From Dactylosporangium sucinum (lineage in GTDB: Bacteria; Actinomycetota; Actinomycetes; Mycobacteriales; Micromonosporaceae), in NCBI RefSeq assembly GCF_014647515.1, contig NZ_BMPI01000004.1, forward strand, positions 262,373 to 326,372: a stretch of DNA of 64,000 nt, written 5' to 3'. Below the pieces are notes generated by a model, which did not search any database, had not been told where the DNA came from, and saw only the letters and a program-made list of their open reading frames with translations. This document shows, piece by piece, positions 17,183 to 26,174 of the stretch. The position numbers and the translations under genes were made by a program. Within the stretch, counting starts at the first letter, position 1; each line of letters opens with the position of its first letter.

Positions 17183-18499
17183 CTACGGCAGGTGGTCGCG
17201 GTACTGCTGCAGCGCGCGGCGGGCGAAGACCTGCTGGAACGTGGCGACCCGCTCGGACCGGCCACGGCCGATGAAGCTCACGAACCAGTGCATGACGGCG
17301 GTGACCCGGTTCTTGAAGCCGACCAGGTAGAGCAGGTGCACGACCAGCCAGAGCAGCCAGCCGGCCAGGCCGGCGAAGTGGAAGCGGCCGACGCTCGCCA
17401 CGGCGTGGAACCGGGCGATGGTCGCCAGGCTGCCCTTGTCGAAGTACTTGAACGGCTGCCCCGCCTCCTCGCCGGCCAGGCGCCGCTTGATCTGCCCCGC
17501 CGCGTGCTTGCCGCTCTGGATCGCGACCTGCGCGACGCCCGGCAGGTTGTCGAGGGCCATCATGTCGCCGACGGCGAAGATCTCCGGGTGGCCCGGCACG
17601 GTGCAGTCGGGGTTGACCTGCAGCCGCCCGGCCCGGTCGGTCTTCGCGCCGGTCGCCTCGGCCAGCTGCCTCGACAGCGCCGGCGCGGCCACGCCGGCGG
17701 CCCAGATCTTGGTCAGCGACTCGATGCGGCGCAGCCCGTCCCTGGTCTCCACCTCGATGCCGGTCTCGTCGACGTCGACGACCTTCGTCTCCAGCTCGAC
17801 CTCGACGCCGAGCAGGTGCAACTGCCGCAGCGCCGTGGTCGACAGGCGGTCGCCGAACGTGGACAGGACCGTGGGGAGCGCATCGATCAGGATGATGCGC
17901 GCCTTGCGGGGGTCGATGCGGTCGTACTGTCCCGGCAGGTGCCGATGGGCGAGCTCGGCGATCTGCCCGGCCATCTCCACGCCGGTCGGGCCGGCGCCGA
18001 CCACGACGAAGGTGAGCAGGCGCTCGATCGTGGCCGGGTCGGTCGCCAGCTCGGCGAGCTCGAACGCGCCGAAGATCCGCCCGCGCAGCTCGAGCGCGTC
18101 GTCGATGCTCTTCATGCCGGGCGCGTGCTCGGCGAACTGGTTGTTCCCGAAGTACGACTGGGAGGCGCCGGCCGCCACGATCAGCGAGTCGTACTCGACG
18201 GTGTAGCTGGTCCCGGGCGCCACGGCCGTGACCGTGCGCTGCTCGGGATCGACCTCGGTCACCGTGCCCAGCAGTACCCTCACGTTCTCCTGTCGCTTGA
18301 GGATCTCGCGGATCGGGGGTGCGATCTCGCCCTCGGACAGGATGCCGGTCGCCATCTGGTACAGCAGGGGCTGGAACAGGTGGTAGGTGGTCCCGTTGAT
18401 CAACGTGACGTCGACCGGCGCGTTCCGCAGCGCCTTGGTGGCGAACAGGCCGCCGAATCCGGCGCCGACCACGACCACGCGATGCCGCTGCTCTGCCAT
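17183..18499 (-). CDS. ndh: Type II NADH dehydrogenase (NDH-2)
   Basis: 438 residues; ATG 18499 follows GGGAG at 6-nt spacing. Two dinucleotide-binding motifs are seen: [18 protein letters not shown] for FAD and [20 protein letters not shown] for NADH. Further blocks are [21 protein letters not shown] and FAVGDMMAL. The C-terminus has an amphipathic/hydrophobic stretch ([17 protein letters not shown]) for membrane attachment. It passes electrons from NADH to menaquinone without pumping protons. It is divergent from the dehydrogenase at 18616 across 116 bp. Confidence 0.95.
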   Translation of the reverse strand: MAEQRHRVVVVGAGFGGLFATKALRNAPVDVTLINGTTYHLFQPLLYQMATGILSEGEIAPPIREILKRQENVRVLLGTVTEVDPEQRTVTAVAPGTSYTVEYDSLIVAAGASQSYFGNNQFAEHAPGMKSIDDALELRGRIFGAFELAELATDPATIERLLTFVVVGAGPTGVEMAGQIAELAHRHLPGQYDRIDPRKARIILIDALPTVLSTFGDRLSTTALRQLHLLGVEVELETKVVDVDETGIEVETRDGLRRIESLTKIWAAGVAAPALSRQLAEATGAKTDRAGRLQVNPDCTVPGHPEIFAVGDMMALDNLPGVAQVAIQSGKHAAGQIKRRLAGEEAGQPFKYFDKGSLATIARFHAVASVGRFHFAGLAGWLLWLVVHLLYLVGFKNRVTAVMHWFVSFIGRGRSERVATFQQVFARRALQQYRDHLP

Positions 18500-18615
18500 G
18501 TACATCTCCCGATGCGTGCGGTTGATCGTACATATCAAGTACACCACCACGGGTGGCGCCGTGCGCTGTGTCTTCGACGACGTTTGTCCTGGATGGCGCC
18601 GGGCAGTCAGCACGC

Positions 18616-19752
18616 ATGAAGGCTGTCGTTTACGCGGGCCCGCGCGCCGTCGAGGTGCGCGAGGTGCCCGACCCCAGCATCGAGGCGCCCACCGACGCGA
18701 TCATCCGGATCTCCACCACCAACATCTGCGGCTCGGACCTGCACATGTACGAGGGCCGCACGAACGTCGCGCCGGGGACCGTGCTCGGCCACGAGAACAT
18801 GGGCATCGTCCAGGAGGTCGGTTCGGGGATCGACCGGATCCGCGTGGGTGACCGCGTGTCGGTGCCGTTCAACATCGGCTGCGGCACCTGCCGCAACTGC
18901 ACCGAGGGCTGGACGAGCTTCTGCCTGCGGACCAACCCCACGCCGGGGGTCGACGGCGCCGCCTACGGCTACTCCGACATGGGCCCGTACGCGGGTGGCC
19001 AGGCGGAGTTCCTCCGCGTGCCGTTCGCCGACTTCAACCTGCTCCGGCTGCCGCCCGGCAACGAGCACGAGAACGACTTCACGATGCTCTCCGACATCTT
19101 CCCGACCGGCTGGCACGGCACCGAGCTGGCCGGCCTGCGGCCGGGCGACCGCGTGGCGGTCTTCGGCGCCGGCCCGGTAGGGCTCATGGCCGCGCACAGC
19201 GCCACGATCCGCGGCGCGTCGCAGGTGTTCGTCGTCGACCGTGAGCAGGACCGGCTGGACCTGGCGAACAAGGTCGGAGCCACGCCGGTCGACTTCTCCA
19301 AGGGTGACGCGGTCGGCCAGATCATGGACGCCACGCACGGGCGCGGGGTCGACTGCGGGGTCGAGGCGGTCGGGTACCAGGCCCAGAACCGGGGCGGCGA
19401 GGAGCACCCGGAGATCGTGATGGACAGCCTGGTCGACGTCGTCCGGTCCACCGGCGGGATCGGTGTCGTCGGTGTGTACCGCGACGCCGACCCCGGCGCC
19501 GGAACGCCCGGCGCCCGCGAGGGCCGCATCGGCTTCCGCTTCGGCCGCATGTTCGCCAAGGGCCAGCGGGTGGGGACGGGTCAGTGCCCGGTCATGCGGT
19601 ACAACCGCCATCTGCGCGACCTGATCGTCAGCGGGCACGCCACGCCGTCGTTCGTGGTGTCGCACGAGCTGCCGATCGGCGAGGCGGCGCGGGGCTACCG
19701 CAACTTCGCCGACCGGGAGCACGGCTGGACCAAGGTACTGCTGAAGCCGTAG
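18616..19752 (+). CDS. Zinc-dependent formaldehyde/alcohol dehydrogenase (MDR family)
   Basis: 378 residues. Catalytic zinc ligands are Cys38 (NICGSD) and His59-Glu60 (LGHENMG). The structural zinc lobe has Cys89, Cys92, Cys95 and Cys103. The Rossmann motif is VAVFGAGPVGLMAAHSA. Blocks FPTGWHGTELAG and CGVEAVGYQAQNRGGEEHPE match the glutathione-independent formaldehyde dehydrogenase branch. It oxidises a small aldehyde or alcohol with NAD+. The exact substrate cannot be read from sequence. It converges with the DinB gene 10 bp away. Confidence 0.9.
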   Translation: MKAVVYAGPRAVEVREVPDPSIEAPTDAIIRISTTNICGSDLHMYEGRTNVAPGTVLGHENMGIVQEVGSGIDRIRVGDRVSVPFNIGCGTCRNCTEGWTSFCLRTNPTPGVDGAAYGYSDMGPYAGGQAEFLRVPFADFNLLRLPPGNEHENDFTMLSDIFPTGWHGTELAGLRPGDRVAVFGAGPVGLMAAHSATIRGASQVFVVDREQDRLDLANKVGATPVDFSKGDAVGQIMDATHGRGVDCGVEAVGYQAQNRGGEEHPEIVMDSLVDVVRSTGGIGVVGVYRDADPGAGTPGAREGRIGFRFGRMFAKGQRVGTGQCPVMRYNRHLRDLIVSGHATPSFVVSHELPIGEAARGYRNFADREHGWTKVLLKP

Positions 19753-19762
19753 TTGCTCGTTC

Positions 19763-20275
19763 TCATCGGTTGGGCAGGAGGCCCCGCACGTAGGCCGCCT
19801 GCCCGACGTGCTGGGTGTCGTCGTCCCACACGCTCACCAGCCGCACGCCGAGCGACACCGGCGGGTCCCAGCGCTCGTCCACGATCCGGTCGAGGTCCTG
19901 CGGCGACAGCTTCTCCAGGAACGCGATCGTGCGCTCGTGGACGGCGGTGAAGTACGCGAGCAGGGCGTCCGGGCTCTCCGCCCGGACCGTGGCCACGTCC
20001 GCGGGCGTGTGCCCGTAGCCGGTGTTGCCCGGGTCCGGGTCGAGCCCGAACCGCCCGGCGAAGTCGCCGGTCGCCCACAGCTCCTCGGCGCCGTCGATCA
20101 GCTCGGTGAGGTGGCCGTCCTGCACGCGGGTGAGGTGCCAGACCAGCCAGCCGATCGTGTTCGCGCCCGGCGCCGGCGCCCACTGCAACTGCTCGGCGGT
20201 CAGCCCGTCGACCGCGCCCTCCACCAGCTCCGGCAGCCGCCCGAATCCCTCGATCAGCAGCTCGTTGACCTGCAT
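19763..20275 (-). CDS. DinB/DUF664-family protein
   Basis: 170 residues from ATG 20275, with GGGGGAG upstream. The four-helix DinB fold is indicated by TIGWLVWHLTRVQDGHL (first metal His), VHERTIAFLEKL and the third His in WDDDTQHVGQAAYVRGLL. DinB-like proteins bind a divalent metal with three His and include mycothiol- or bacillithiol-dependent transferases. Mycothiol use would fit an actinomycete but is an inference. Confidence 0.88.
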   Translation of the reverse strand: MQVNELLIEGFGRLPELVEGAVDGLTAEQLQWAPAPGANTIGWLVWHLTRVQDGHLTELIDGAEELWATGDFAGRFGLDPDPGNTGYGHTPADVATVRAESPDALLAYFTAVHERTIAFLEKLSPQDLDRIVDERWDPPVSLGVRLVSVWDDDTQHVGQAAYVRGLLPNR

Positions 20276-20386
20276 CGCCCGTTCTCCCCCTCGTGGCACG
20301 TTTCCGGGATTTGATCACCCCGGCCGGTCCGTAACGTCTTACCCATCGCAAGGCACACATAAATTAGCCCGAAGGGAAAAGACATA

Positions 20387-20743
20387 ATGAGCGAGTACGG
20401 CGAGATCGAGACGGCCCAGGAAAGCGGCGAGCTCGAGGAGCTGCACACCACCGCCGGCAGTGAGCAGGACTACCAGTCGGACTTCGGCGTCTACGCGCAG
20501 GACAGCGCGTCGGCCGAGAACACCAGCTTCGAGCAGGGCCACCACCTGGCGTACGAGGACCCGTCGGGTGCCACCTACGAGGAGACCGACTACGTCAGCT
20601 ACGACCACTCCGCGGTCGAGACGGACAGCATCTTCGCCGCCGAGGGCTCCGAGTCGGCGTCGTCCTCCGAGTTCGCCACGATGGACGCGCTGCGCGCCCA
20701 GTTCGCGTCGGCGTTCGCGCAGGGCACCGTTGCTTCGAACTAG
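20387..20743 (+). CDS. Acidic Ser/Tyr-rich protein, 118 aa
   Basis: A strongly acidic sequence rich in Glu, Asp, Ser, Tyr and Gln (EQDYQSDFGVYAQDSASAEN; TYEETDYVSYDHSAVE) with no Lys, only one Arg near the end (MDALRAQFASAFAQG) and no Cys or Trp. It is probably largely disordered. It has an unusually AT-rich leader with AAGGG before the ATG and an excellent terminator, so it is a well-expressed single-gene unit. No family recognised. It could be a counter-ion or scaffold protein (inference). Confidence 0.8.
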   Translation: MSEYGEIETAQESGELEELHTTAGSEQDYQSDFGVYAQDSASAENTSFEQGHHLAYEDPSGATYEETDYVSYDHSAVETDSIFAAEGSESASSSEFATMDALRAQFASAFAQGTVASN

Positions 20744-20757
20744 TCAGCGTTTCTCTG

Positions 20758-20791
20758 AACGGCCCGCTCGCGTATTTCCGAGCGGGCCGTT
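20758..20791 (+). terminator. Perfect terminator hairpin
   Basis: AACGGCCCGCTCG (20758-20770) pairs with CGAGCGGGCCGTT (20779-20791): 13 bp with an 8-nt loop, 15 bp after the stop of the acidic protein. The stretch 20792-21010 holds no supported gene. Confidence 0.85.
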
Positions 20792-21010
20792 GGCTATTTG
20801 GCCTCAGCCGCTGACAACGGGAGCCGGGCGGAGGTGGATGCCGTCGAGCATCGCCGCTGGGCCGCCGGCGGCATGAGCGACTGCACGGCGATGTTCGTGG
20901 ATGTGCCGGGGCCGGACCTTCGAGAGGCGGTCCTCGATGCGGTGAGCGCGACACTGGCCCTGCGTTCCCGCTAGGCTCGGTGGCTCCGACGCACGCCGAA
21001 GGGGGTCCTC

Positions 21011-22510
21011 GTGAGCCAGGTGCCGCCGCCGGACGACACCGCAGCCTCCGCCCCCTCCGCTCCGCCCGCGGCTCATGCCGTCTGGGCCACCCCGTCCCGC
21101 TCCGCGCCGGCGCCCGCTCCACCCGCCGCCGTGCCGCCTGCGTCCGGCCCGCTGACGCCCGCGCCACCACCCTCCGCGCCGCCCGCTTCCGGCTGGTCCG
21201 CGCCTCCCCCTCCCGGCTGGTCCGCGCCGCCCCCTCCCGGCTTCACCTCGCCGACGCCACCCGGCATCGATGCGGGCTCCGACGCGCTCGTCGGCGAGAT
21301 CGTCGATCCGGCTTCCGGCGGTCCCACTCGATCCTCCGGCCACCGGTCCACTGTGGACCCTCGTGCGGTGGCGGCCCGGGCGGCCGTGCTCGCGGGAGCG
21401 GCGGGGCGGCAGACGGTCAAGGGGGCGAAGCGGGTCGGATCGAGCATCGGCAACTTCTTCACCGGCATGGGGTATGTGTTCCTCGGCGCCGGCCAGTTCC
21501 TGCGCAGCCCGCGGCTGTGGCTGCTGGTGCTGGTGCCGCTCGGGCTGACCGCGCTCGCGATCTTCGGCCTGCACGAGGCGACCGGGGCGCTGGTGGGGCG
21601 GCTGGTCGACTGGCTGGTGGGGTTCGTGGGCGGGTGGCCCTCGGTGATCCGCCGGGTGATCGAGGCCATGCTCTGGATCGGCGCCACGATCTTCTTCCAC
21701 GCCGCGATGACGGCGCTCACGGTCCCGCTGACGATGCTGTTCGGCGCCGCGTTCTTCCCGTTCATCACCCGGACCGTCGTCGGCAAGGACCCGAAGCCCC
21801 CCGCCTGGCACCGGGCCGCGGGCGTCTGCCTGCGCCAGACCGTGGTCGTGACCGTCGTCCTGCAGCTCGGCTGGCTCGTGATCATCCCGCTGCTGTGGAT
21901 CCCCGGCCTGAACGTGGCGGCGGCGCTGGCGGTCGGCGTGGTGTTCAACGGTTATCTGATCGGCCTTCTGGTCCTGGCGGTGCCCATGCACCACCACGGC
22001 GTATCCCGGCTGGGAGAACAGTTCCGCTTCGCGTGGCGCCACCGCTCGTTCACGCTGGGCTTCGGCATGATGAGCCTGGGCGCGCTGCTGATCCCGGTGC
22101 TGATGGTGCGCCTCTTGCTGGTGTTGCCGATCTCGCCGCTGGCGGTCACTCCGGGCGTCGCGCTGTATCTGGTCACCGCCCCGTCCGTCCTCGTCGGCGG
22201 CACGCTGCTCTTCCAGCGGATCGCCCGCTCCGCCGCCGGTCTCCCGGCACCGACGGCGGCCGTGGCGCCGTTCGGCGTCCCCATGCCCCGCCACGGCACT
22301 CCGGTCCCGCCGCCGCACAGCCCGCCCAGCTTCCCGCCCGGCGGCCCGGTCCCGCCGCCGCACGGCCCGCCCAGCGCCCCCGTGCCGCCGCAAGGCGTGC
22401 CCGGTTTCCCGCCCAGCGCCCCCGTGCCGCCGCAAGGCGTGCCCGGTTTCCCGCCCGGCGGCCCGGTGCCGCCCTACGGCCCGCCGGCGCCGGGCCGGCG
22501 TCGGCGCTGA
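21011..22510 (+). CDS. EI24/CysZ-like membrane protein with proline-rich tails
   Basis: 499 residues, GTG start. The N-terminal ~120 residues are Pro/Ala/Ser-rich (GWSAPPPPGWSAPPPPGF). The core (about 145-415) matches the EI24 family: GYVFLGAGQFLRSPRLWLLV, then MTALTVPLTMLFGAAFFPFI and GYLIGLLVLAVPMHHHGVSR. The C-terminus is again Pro-rich, with a 14-residue unit APVPPQGVPGFPPS repeated twice. EI24 proteins include the sulfate transporter CysZ, but the actinobacterial members are uncharacterised. The proline tails probably contact other proteins on the cytoplasmic face. Confidence 0.85.
   Translation: MSQVPPPDDTAASAPSAPPAAHAVWATPSRSAPAPAPPAAVPPASGPLTPAPPPSAPPASGWSAPPPPGWSAPPPPGFTSPTPPGIDAGSDALVGEIVDPASGGPTRSSGHRSTVDPRAVAARAAVLAGAAGRQTVKGAKRVGSSIGNFFTGMGYVFLGAGQFLRSPRLWLLVLVPLGLTALAIFGLHEATGALVGRLVDWLVGFVGGWPSVIRRVIEAMLWIGATIFFHAAMTALTVPLTMLFGAAFFPFITRTVVGKDPKPPAWHRAAGVCLRQTVVVTVVLQLGWLVIIPLLWIPGLNVAAALAVGVVFNGYLIGLLVLAVPMHHHGVSRLGEQFRFAWRHRSFTLGFGMMSLGALLIPVLMVRLLLVLPISPLAVTPGVALYLVTAPSVLVGGTLLFQRIARSAAGLPAPTAAVAPFGVPMPRHGTPVPPPHSPPSFPPGGPVPPPHGPPSAPVPPQGVPGFPPSAPVPPQGVPGFPPGGPVPPYGPPAPGRRRR
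22369..22452. repeat. 42-bp perfect tandem duplication inside the EI24-like gene
   Basis: The 42-bp unit at 22369-22410 is repeated without change at 22411-22452, encoding two identical 14-residue segments. Perfect identity suggests a recent in-frame slippage event. Confidence 0.85.
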
Positions 22511-22549
22511 GCGATCGATCGGCCGGCGGCTCGCGCGGATGCGCCCGGG

Positions 22550-23005
22550 TCAGTCGGCTCCGCGCTGCCGCTTGGCGACCTCGCGGAAGACCCGCTTGAA
22601 CACCGCATATGCGTCCTCGCCCACCGCCTCCGCATGGCCGCGCTCGACGTCCTCCATGATCCCGTCCGAGCGGCGCATCATGTCCAGGCCCAGCTCGGTG
22701 GGCACGACCAGCTTGGCCCGGCGGTCCTGAGGGTCCGGCCTCCGCTCCACATACCCGAGCTCGACCAGCTCGTCCACCAGCGTGCTGATCACCTGCTTGT
22801 GCTGGCCGGACAGCACCGACAGGGTGGCGGCCCGCGTGCCCTCGACGTCCAGGTATGCGAGCACCGCGCCGTGCCGGGGCCGCAGGCTCGCGTGACCGAC
22901 CTCGCCGAGCCGCCGGAACAGCTCCTTCTGCAGCGCGAACAGCACCTGCGCCGACAGCATCCCCAGGTCCGGGTCGACCTGCTTGCGCTCGCTCCGCGTG
23001 CTCAC
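22550..23005 (-). CDS. MarR-family transcriptional regulator
   Basis: About 151 residues from GTG 23005; a TTG at 23035 is an alternative. The winged-helix core reads HASLRPRHGAVLAYLDVEGT, RAATLSVLSGQHKQVISTLV and DELVELGYVERRPDPQDRRA, the last being the MarR wing (DxRxx). A palindrome TTGGTGACCAA just upstream is a likely self-operator. The regulated effector gene is not obvious; the amidohydrolase upstream on the same strand is separated by large palindromes. Confidence 0.9.
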   Translation of the reverse strand: MSTRSERKQVDPDLGMLSAQVLFALQKELFRRLGEVGHASLRPRHGAVLAYLDVEGTRAATLSVLSGQHKQVISTLVDELVELGYVERRPDPQDRRAKLVVPTELGLDMMRRSDGIMEDVERGHAEAVGEDAYAVFKRVFREVAKRQRGAD

Positions 23006-23025
23006 CCCCCAAGAATAGTCATGAT

Positions 23026-23036
23026 TGGTGACCAAC
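23026..23036. promoter_or_regulatory. Candidate MarR operator
   Basis: An 11-bp palindrome, TTGGTGACCAA, about 20 bp upstream of the MarR start. Position and symmetry fit autoregulation; binding is inferred. Confidence 0.4.
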
Positions 23037-23040
23037 GCTG

Positions 23041-23124
23041 TTCATACACATGTTCTATCCACAGGCTGTGGATAGAACATGTGTATGAAGGCGTGGACTT
23101 ATCCACAGGGGCAGCTGTGGATAA
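23041..23124. repeat. 49-bp perfect palindrome plus paired DnaA boxes
   Basis: Bases 23041-23064 are the exact reverse complement of 23066-23089 (24-bp arms, one central base). The inner arms read CTATCCACAG/CTGTGGATAG, one base off the DnaA box. Ten bases further, TTATCCACAG (23099-23108) faces CTGTGGATAA (23115-23124), two exact DnaA boxes (TTATCCACA) in opposite orientation. The AT-rich, symmetric block contrasts sharply with the GC-rich surroundings. The stop of the amidohydrolase gene lies inside the first exact box. Confidence 0.85.
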
Positions 23125-24586
23125 CCGCCGACGAGGACCGGGCCGCCTGCTCCACGGCCGCCAGTAAGGCATCGCGGCGGGCCGCGTCGATCAGCGTGCC
23201 CCGCGCGACCACGGCGTGGACGCGGCGCGTGTCGCGGATGTCGTGGAGCGGGTCGGCGTCGAGGACCACCAGGTCGGGCAGGCCGCCGGGGCGGATGGTG
23301 CCGGAGCCCAGCCCGAGATACAGCATGGGATCCCGCGTCGCCGCCAGCAGCGCCCGCATCGGGCTCAGGCCCGCCCGGACCAGCAGCTCCAGCTCGTCGT
23401 GCAGGCTGAAGCCGGGAAAGCAGTACGCGCTGCCGGCGTCAGTGCCGGCCAGCAGCGGCACCTCGGCCGCCGCGGCGGCGCGCACGAAGCGCCGGCGATG
23501 CCCGAACAGCTCCTGGTGCTCGACGGCCTCCTGCGGGGTCCGGCCGGCGCCGTGGAGGCCGGCCTCCCACGCCGCTCGGACGTGCGCCGGCACATACCGG
23601 AGCCGCGGGTCGTCGGTGTCGACCGATTCCGGGAGATCGACGACCCGGTGCATGGCGAGCGTGGGGGTCAGGTGCGAGTCGTTGCGCGCCAGCCGGTGGA
23701 AGACGTGGGCGGCCCGCCGCTCGTCATACGTCCGGGCGGCGCGCAGCTCCAGCGGGCGCATGGCCCGGAGCCAGCCGTCGTGGTCGCCCGGCTCGATCCG
23801 GATCGCGCGCAGCGCCCGGCGGATCTCGTCCTCGTCGGCGCACGTCGAGTGCCACACCGTGAACAGGTGCTCGAAGCTGCGCTGCCCGACGTCGCTCGCG
23901 ACCGGGGCCGGGACGTCGTCGGGGCAGTGGCCGGCGAAGTCGAGGCCGACCCGCCGGGTCTCGTCGGCGATCGCGGCGAACGACTCCGTGGTCAGCCGCG
24001 AATACACCTTCACGAAGTCGGCGCCGCCGACCGCCGCCCGCTTGACCGCCGCGCGGGCCTCACCGGCGTCGGCCACGTCGAGATACGGCACGCCGCGCCC
24101 GGCCCAGAGGGACGGCGACCCGTCGAGGATCGGGCTCGCGATCACCGAGCGCGGCCCGAGCAGCGTGCCGGCCTCGACCCGCCGCCGCGACTCATGCAGC
24201 GCCGGATGACCGGACATCTCGCGTACCGTCGTGACGCCATTCGCGAGATACAGCGGCGGATCGACGGCGTCGTCGCCCGAGCTGTGGACGTGCATGTCGA
24301 CGAGCCCCGGGATCACGAACCGCCCGCGCCCGTCGACGATGACGGCGTCGCCCGGCACCCGCGTCTCGCGCGCGGGTCCGACCGCGCCGATGCGGTCGCC
24401 GTCGACGACCACCGTCATCCCCCGCTGCGGCGGCGCGCCGGTGCCGTCGATGACCGTCGTATCGAGGATCGCGATCGGCGTGCCGCCCGCCGCCGGCTCG
24501 GCCCGCGCGGAGGTGCCCATGCCGGCCGCGATCCCGACGCCGATGCCGGTGCCGAGCAGCCCGCGCCGCGAGAACTGGTGCGTCAT
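23099..24586 (-). CDS. Tat-exported metal-dependent amidohydrolase
   Basis: 495 residues from ATG 24586. A twin-arginine signal, FSRRGLLGTGIGVGIAAG, ends near SARAEP. Amidohydrolase-superfamily features are the entry strand GRFVIPGLVDMHVHSSGDD with the HxH metal pair, a Lys in DFVKVYSRLT, later His residues (FAGHCPDD, FEHLF) and Asp in LLAGTDAGSAYCFPG. The C-terminal strand block PGGLPDLVVLDADPLHDI is typical of imidazolonepropionase-like members. Substrate unknown. The gene ends within the DnaA-box palindrome. Confidence 0.9.
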   Translation of the reverse strand: MTHQFSRRGLLGTGIGVGIAAGMGTSARAEPAAGGTPIAILDTTVIDGTGAPPQRGMTVVVDGDRIGAVGPARETRVPGDAVIVDGRGRFVIPGLVDMHVHSSGDDAVDPPLYLANGVTTVREMSGHPALHESRRRVEAGTLLGPRSVIASPILDGSPSLWAGRGVPYLDVADAGEARAAVKRAAVGGADFVKVYSRLTTESFAAIADETRRVGLDFAGHCPDDVPAPVASDVGQRSFEHLFTVWHSTCADEDEIRRALRAIRIEPGDHDGWLRAMRPLELRAARTYDERRAAHVFHRLARNDSHLTPTLAMHRVVDLPESVDTDDPRLRYVPAHVRAAWEAGLHGAGRTPQEAVEHQELFGHRRRFVRAAAAAEVPLLAGTDAGSAYCFPGFSLHDELELLVRAGLSPMRALLAATRDPMLYLGLGSGTIRPGGLPDLVVLDADPLHDIRDTRRVHAVVARGTLIDAARRDALLAAVEQAARSSSAVIHSCPCG

Positions 24587-24676
24587 CGGTGCGATCCCTT
24601 CCGTGGGACGACACCGTTGACTTTCCTCCGGTACCGCTGCGAAGTCAGGCCGGTTAGGCACCGTCTTCGGGTAGGG

Positions 24677-25537
24677 TCAGCACCCCTCTTGGAGTTCCCG
24701 ATAAGCACCGATGACCGCCTGGGTGCGGTCGGCGAGCTCCCGCGCCGGGTCGGGCGCTGTGCGGTCGGGCGGCGTGATCCGGCCGAGCACCAGATCGGCT
24801 CGCTCGATCGACCGGCGCGCGTTGCGGACGACCCGCTCCTCGCGCACGAACGTCCGGCACTCCGCCGCCAGCGTTTCCAGGGCGGTCAGCCGGCGTTCGA
24901 TCTCGCGGTACACCGGGATCCGCGACTCCTCGACGACGCTGATCCTGTCCTCGAGCTCGTCCCGCAGCCCGGTCCGCTCGGGCACCTCGGTCCGCGCCCG
25001 CTCGAGCTCGGCGACCTGTTCGCGCAGGACGGCGTGGTCGTGCAGCAGCCCCGCCAGCGTCCACAGCGACGCGGAGAGCTCGTCCCGCGGGCTGTCGAGC
25101 CGCACGAGCGGTGCGAGGTGCGGCCAGCTGCGCGCGGTCTGCCGCGCCGCGCGCAGGCCGCGGAGGAAGATCCCGGCCTCCGGCCCGGCGCCGAGCACCC
25201 GGTGCCGCCGATTCCAGACATCGGTCTCGGCCGTTTCCCGTCGGACATACCGCCGCCCGACGAGCGCCACCCCGGCGACCCCGATCGGCACCCCGACCCA
25301 GGGCGTGGCCAGCGCCGAGACGGTGACGGCCACGCCGGCGACGACGACGAACCCGGCACCGGTGAGGATCCGGGCGGCGGCGAGCTCGGTGGCGGGCCGC
25401 ACGGCGCCGAACCCGTTGTCCCGCAGGCGAAAATGGACGATGCCGTCGTCTTCCTCCCGCTCGACGCCCTGGTCGAACCCAGGCTCGTCGAGCGCGACGA
25501 GACACCGCCCGGCCTCGTCAAACACGACGAACACCAC
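24677..25537 (-). CDS. Hypothetical membrane protein with coiled coil, 286 aa
   Basis: An N-terminal soluble part (~50 residues; VFDEAGRCLVALDEPGF), two membrane helices (about 55-92; LTGAGFVVVAGVAVTVSALA, GVPIGVAGVALVG) and a long helical, probably coiled-coil C-terminus (LREQVAELERARTEVPERTG, RLTALETLAAECRTFVREER). The GTG start has a GATACAGT -10-like element close upstream and no Shine-Dalgarno, so the mRNA may be leaderless. Not recognised. Confidence 0.75.
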   Translation of the reverse strand: MVFVVFDEAGRCLVALDEPGFDQGVEREEDDGIVHFRLRDNGFGAVRPATELAAARILTGAGFVVVAGVAVTVSALATPWVGVPIGVAGVALVGRRYVRRETAETDVWNRRHRVLGAGPEAGIFLRGLRAARQTARSWPHLAPLVRLDSPRDELSASLWTLAGLLHDHAVLREQVAELERARTEVPERTGLRDELEDRISVVEESRIPVYREIERRLTALETLAAECRTFVREERVVRNARRSIERADLVLGRITPPDRTAPDPARELADRTQAVIGAYRELQEGC

Positions 25538-25600
25538 AGCGCAACTGTATCGATACCCGGCGCCCCGCGGCCGACGGCGTCGACTCCGTCGGGCGCCCTC

Positions 25601-25658
25601 TCATGATCCATGGAGCGTTCCGGCTGTCATGGCGACCAGAACTCTCCATCGATCATGA
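25601..25658 (-). terminator. Imperfect inverted repeat after the GntR gene
   Basis: TCATGATCCATGGAGCGTTC (25601-25620) pairs with 25639-25658 with two mismatches over 20 bp and an 18-nt loop. It lies 15 bp beyond the GntR stop. There is no U-tract, so it could be a terminator or a binding site. Confidence 0.45.
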
Positions 25659-25672
25659 ACGGGCCCGGGCGG

Positions 25673-26068
25673 TCAGTCGGTCGCGGTGGTGAGGGTGTAG
25701 GCCTCGGCCGGGTAGACCAGCGGCGGGAAGCCCGGCCGGGAGATCTCGAAGACCGGCAGCCCGGGCGACCACCCGTGCGCGTCGGCCTCGGGCCGGGAAG
25801 CCGGCCGGGCGTTGACCTCGGCGCCGGCGGGCAGGATGACGACGGACTTCTCGAGGGGCGCCCGGACGCAGGCGGTCCGCCCGCGGGCGGTGCACAGCAA
25901 CCCCTCCCGGACCAGCTCGGCGATCGCGGCCCGGACGGTGTCGCGCTTGCAGTTGAACGCGGCGGCGATGTCGTGCTCGCTGGGCAGGCTCGAACCGGGC
26001 GGGAAGGCGCGCGTCACGATGCGCCGCCGAAGCTCGTCGGCAACGTCCTGGTATTTGGCGGGTGCCAT
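25673..26068 (-). CDS. Short GntR-family regulator
   Basis: 132 residues from ATG 26068. The GntR winged helix is clear: YQDVADELRRRIVTRAFPPG, SSLPSEHDIAAAFNCKRDTV and RAAIAELVREGLLCTARGRT. The remaining ~50 residues are too short for a UTRA or FCD effector domain. TATAGT lies 7-12 bp before the ATG with no ribosome site, so the transcript is probably leaderless. Two direct copies of GGCCCTAT overlap this promoter and may be the operator. Confidence 0.85.
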   Translation of the reverse strand: MAPAKYQDVADELRRRIVTRAFPPGSSLPSEHDIAAAFNCKRDTVRAAIAELVREGLLCTARGRTACVRAPLEKSVVILPAGAEVNARPASRPEADAHGWSPGLPVFEISRPGFPPLVYPAEAYTLTTATD

Positions 26069-26125
26069 GGTCAGCACTATAGGGCCATAGGGCCACCGAA
26101 GGCCAGTAGGTCACCCGACAGACAG

Positions 26126-26160
26126 CGGCCCGGGTCGCCGAGGAGCGGCGGCCCGGGCCG
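26126..26160 (-). terminator. Terminator of the YjfMCL-like operon
   Basis: CGGCCCGGGTCGCC (26126-26139) pairs with GGCGGCCCGGGCCG (26147-26160), 14 bp with one G-T wobble and a 7-nt loop, 14 bp after the DUF350 stop. Confidence 0.75.
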
Positions 26161-26174
26161 TGGTCGAGCGAGGG

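Noticed and set aside
20833..20974. Short plus-strand frame with LREAVLDAVSATLALRSR
   Set aside because: Protein-like end but no convincing start or ribosome site; could be a remnant but not supported as a gene.
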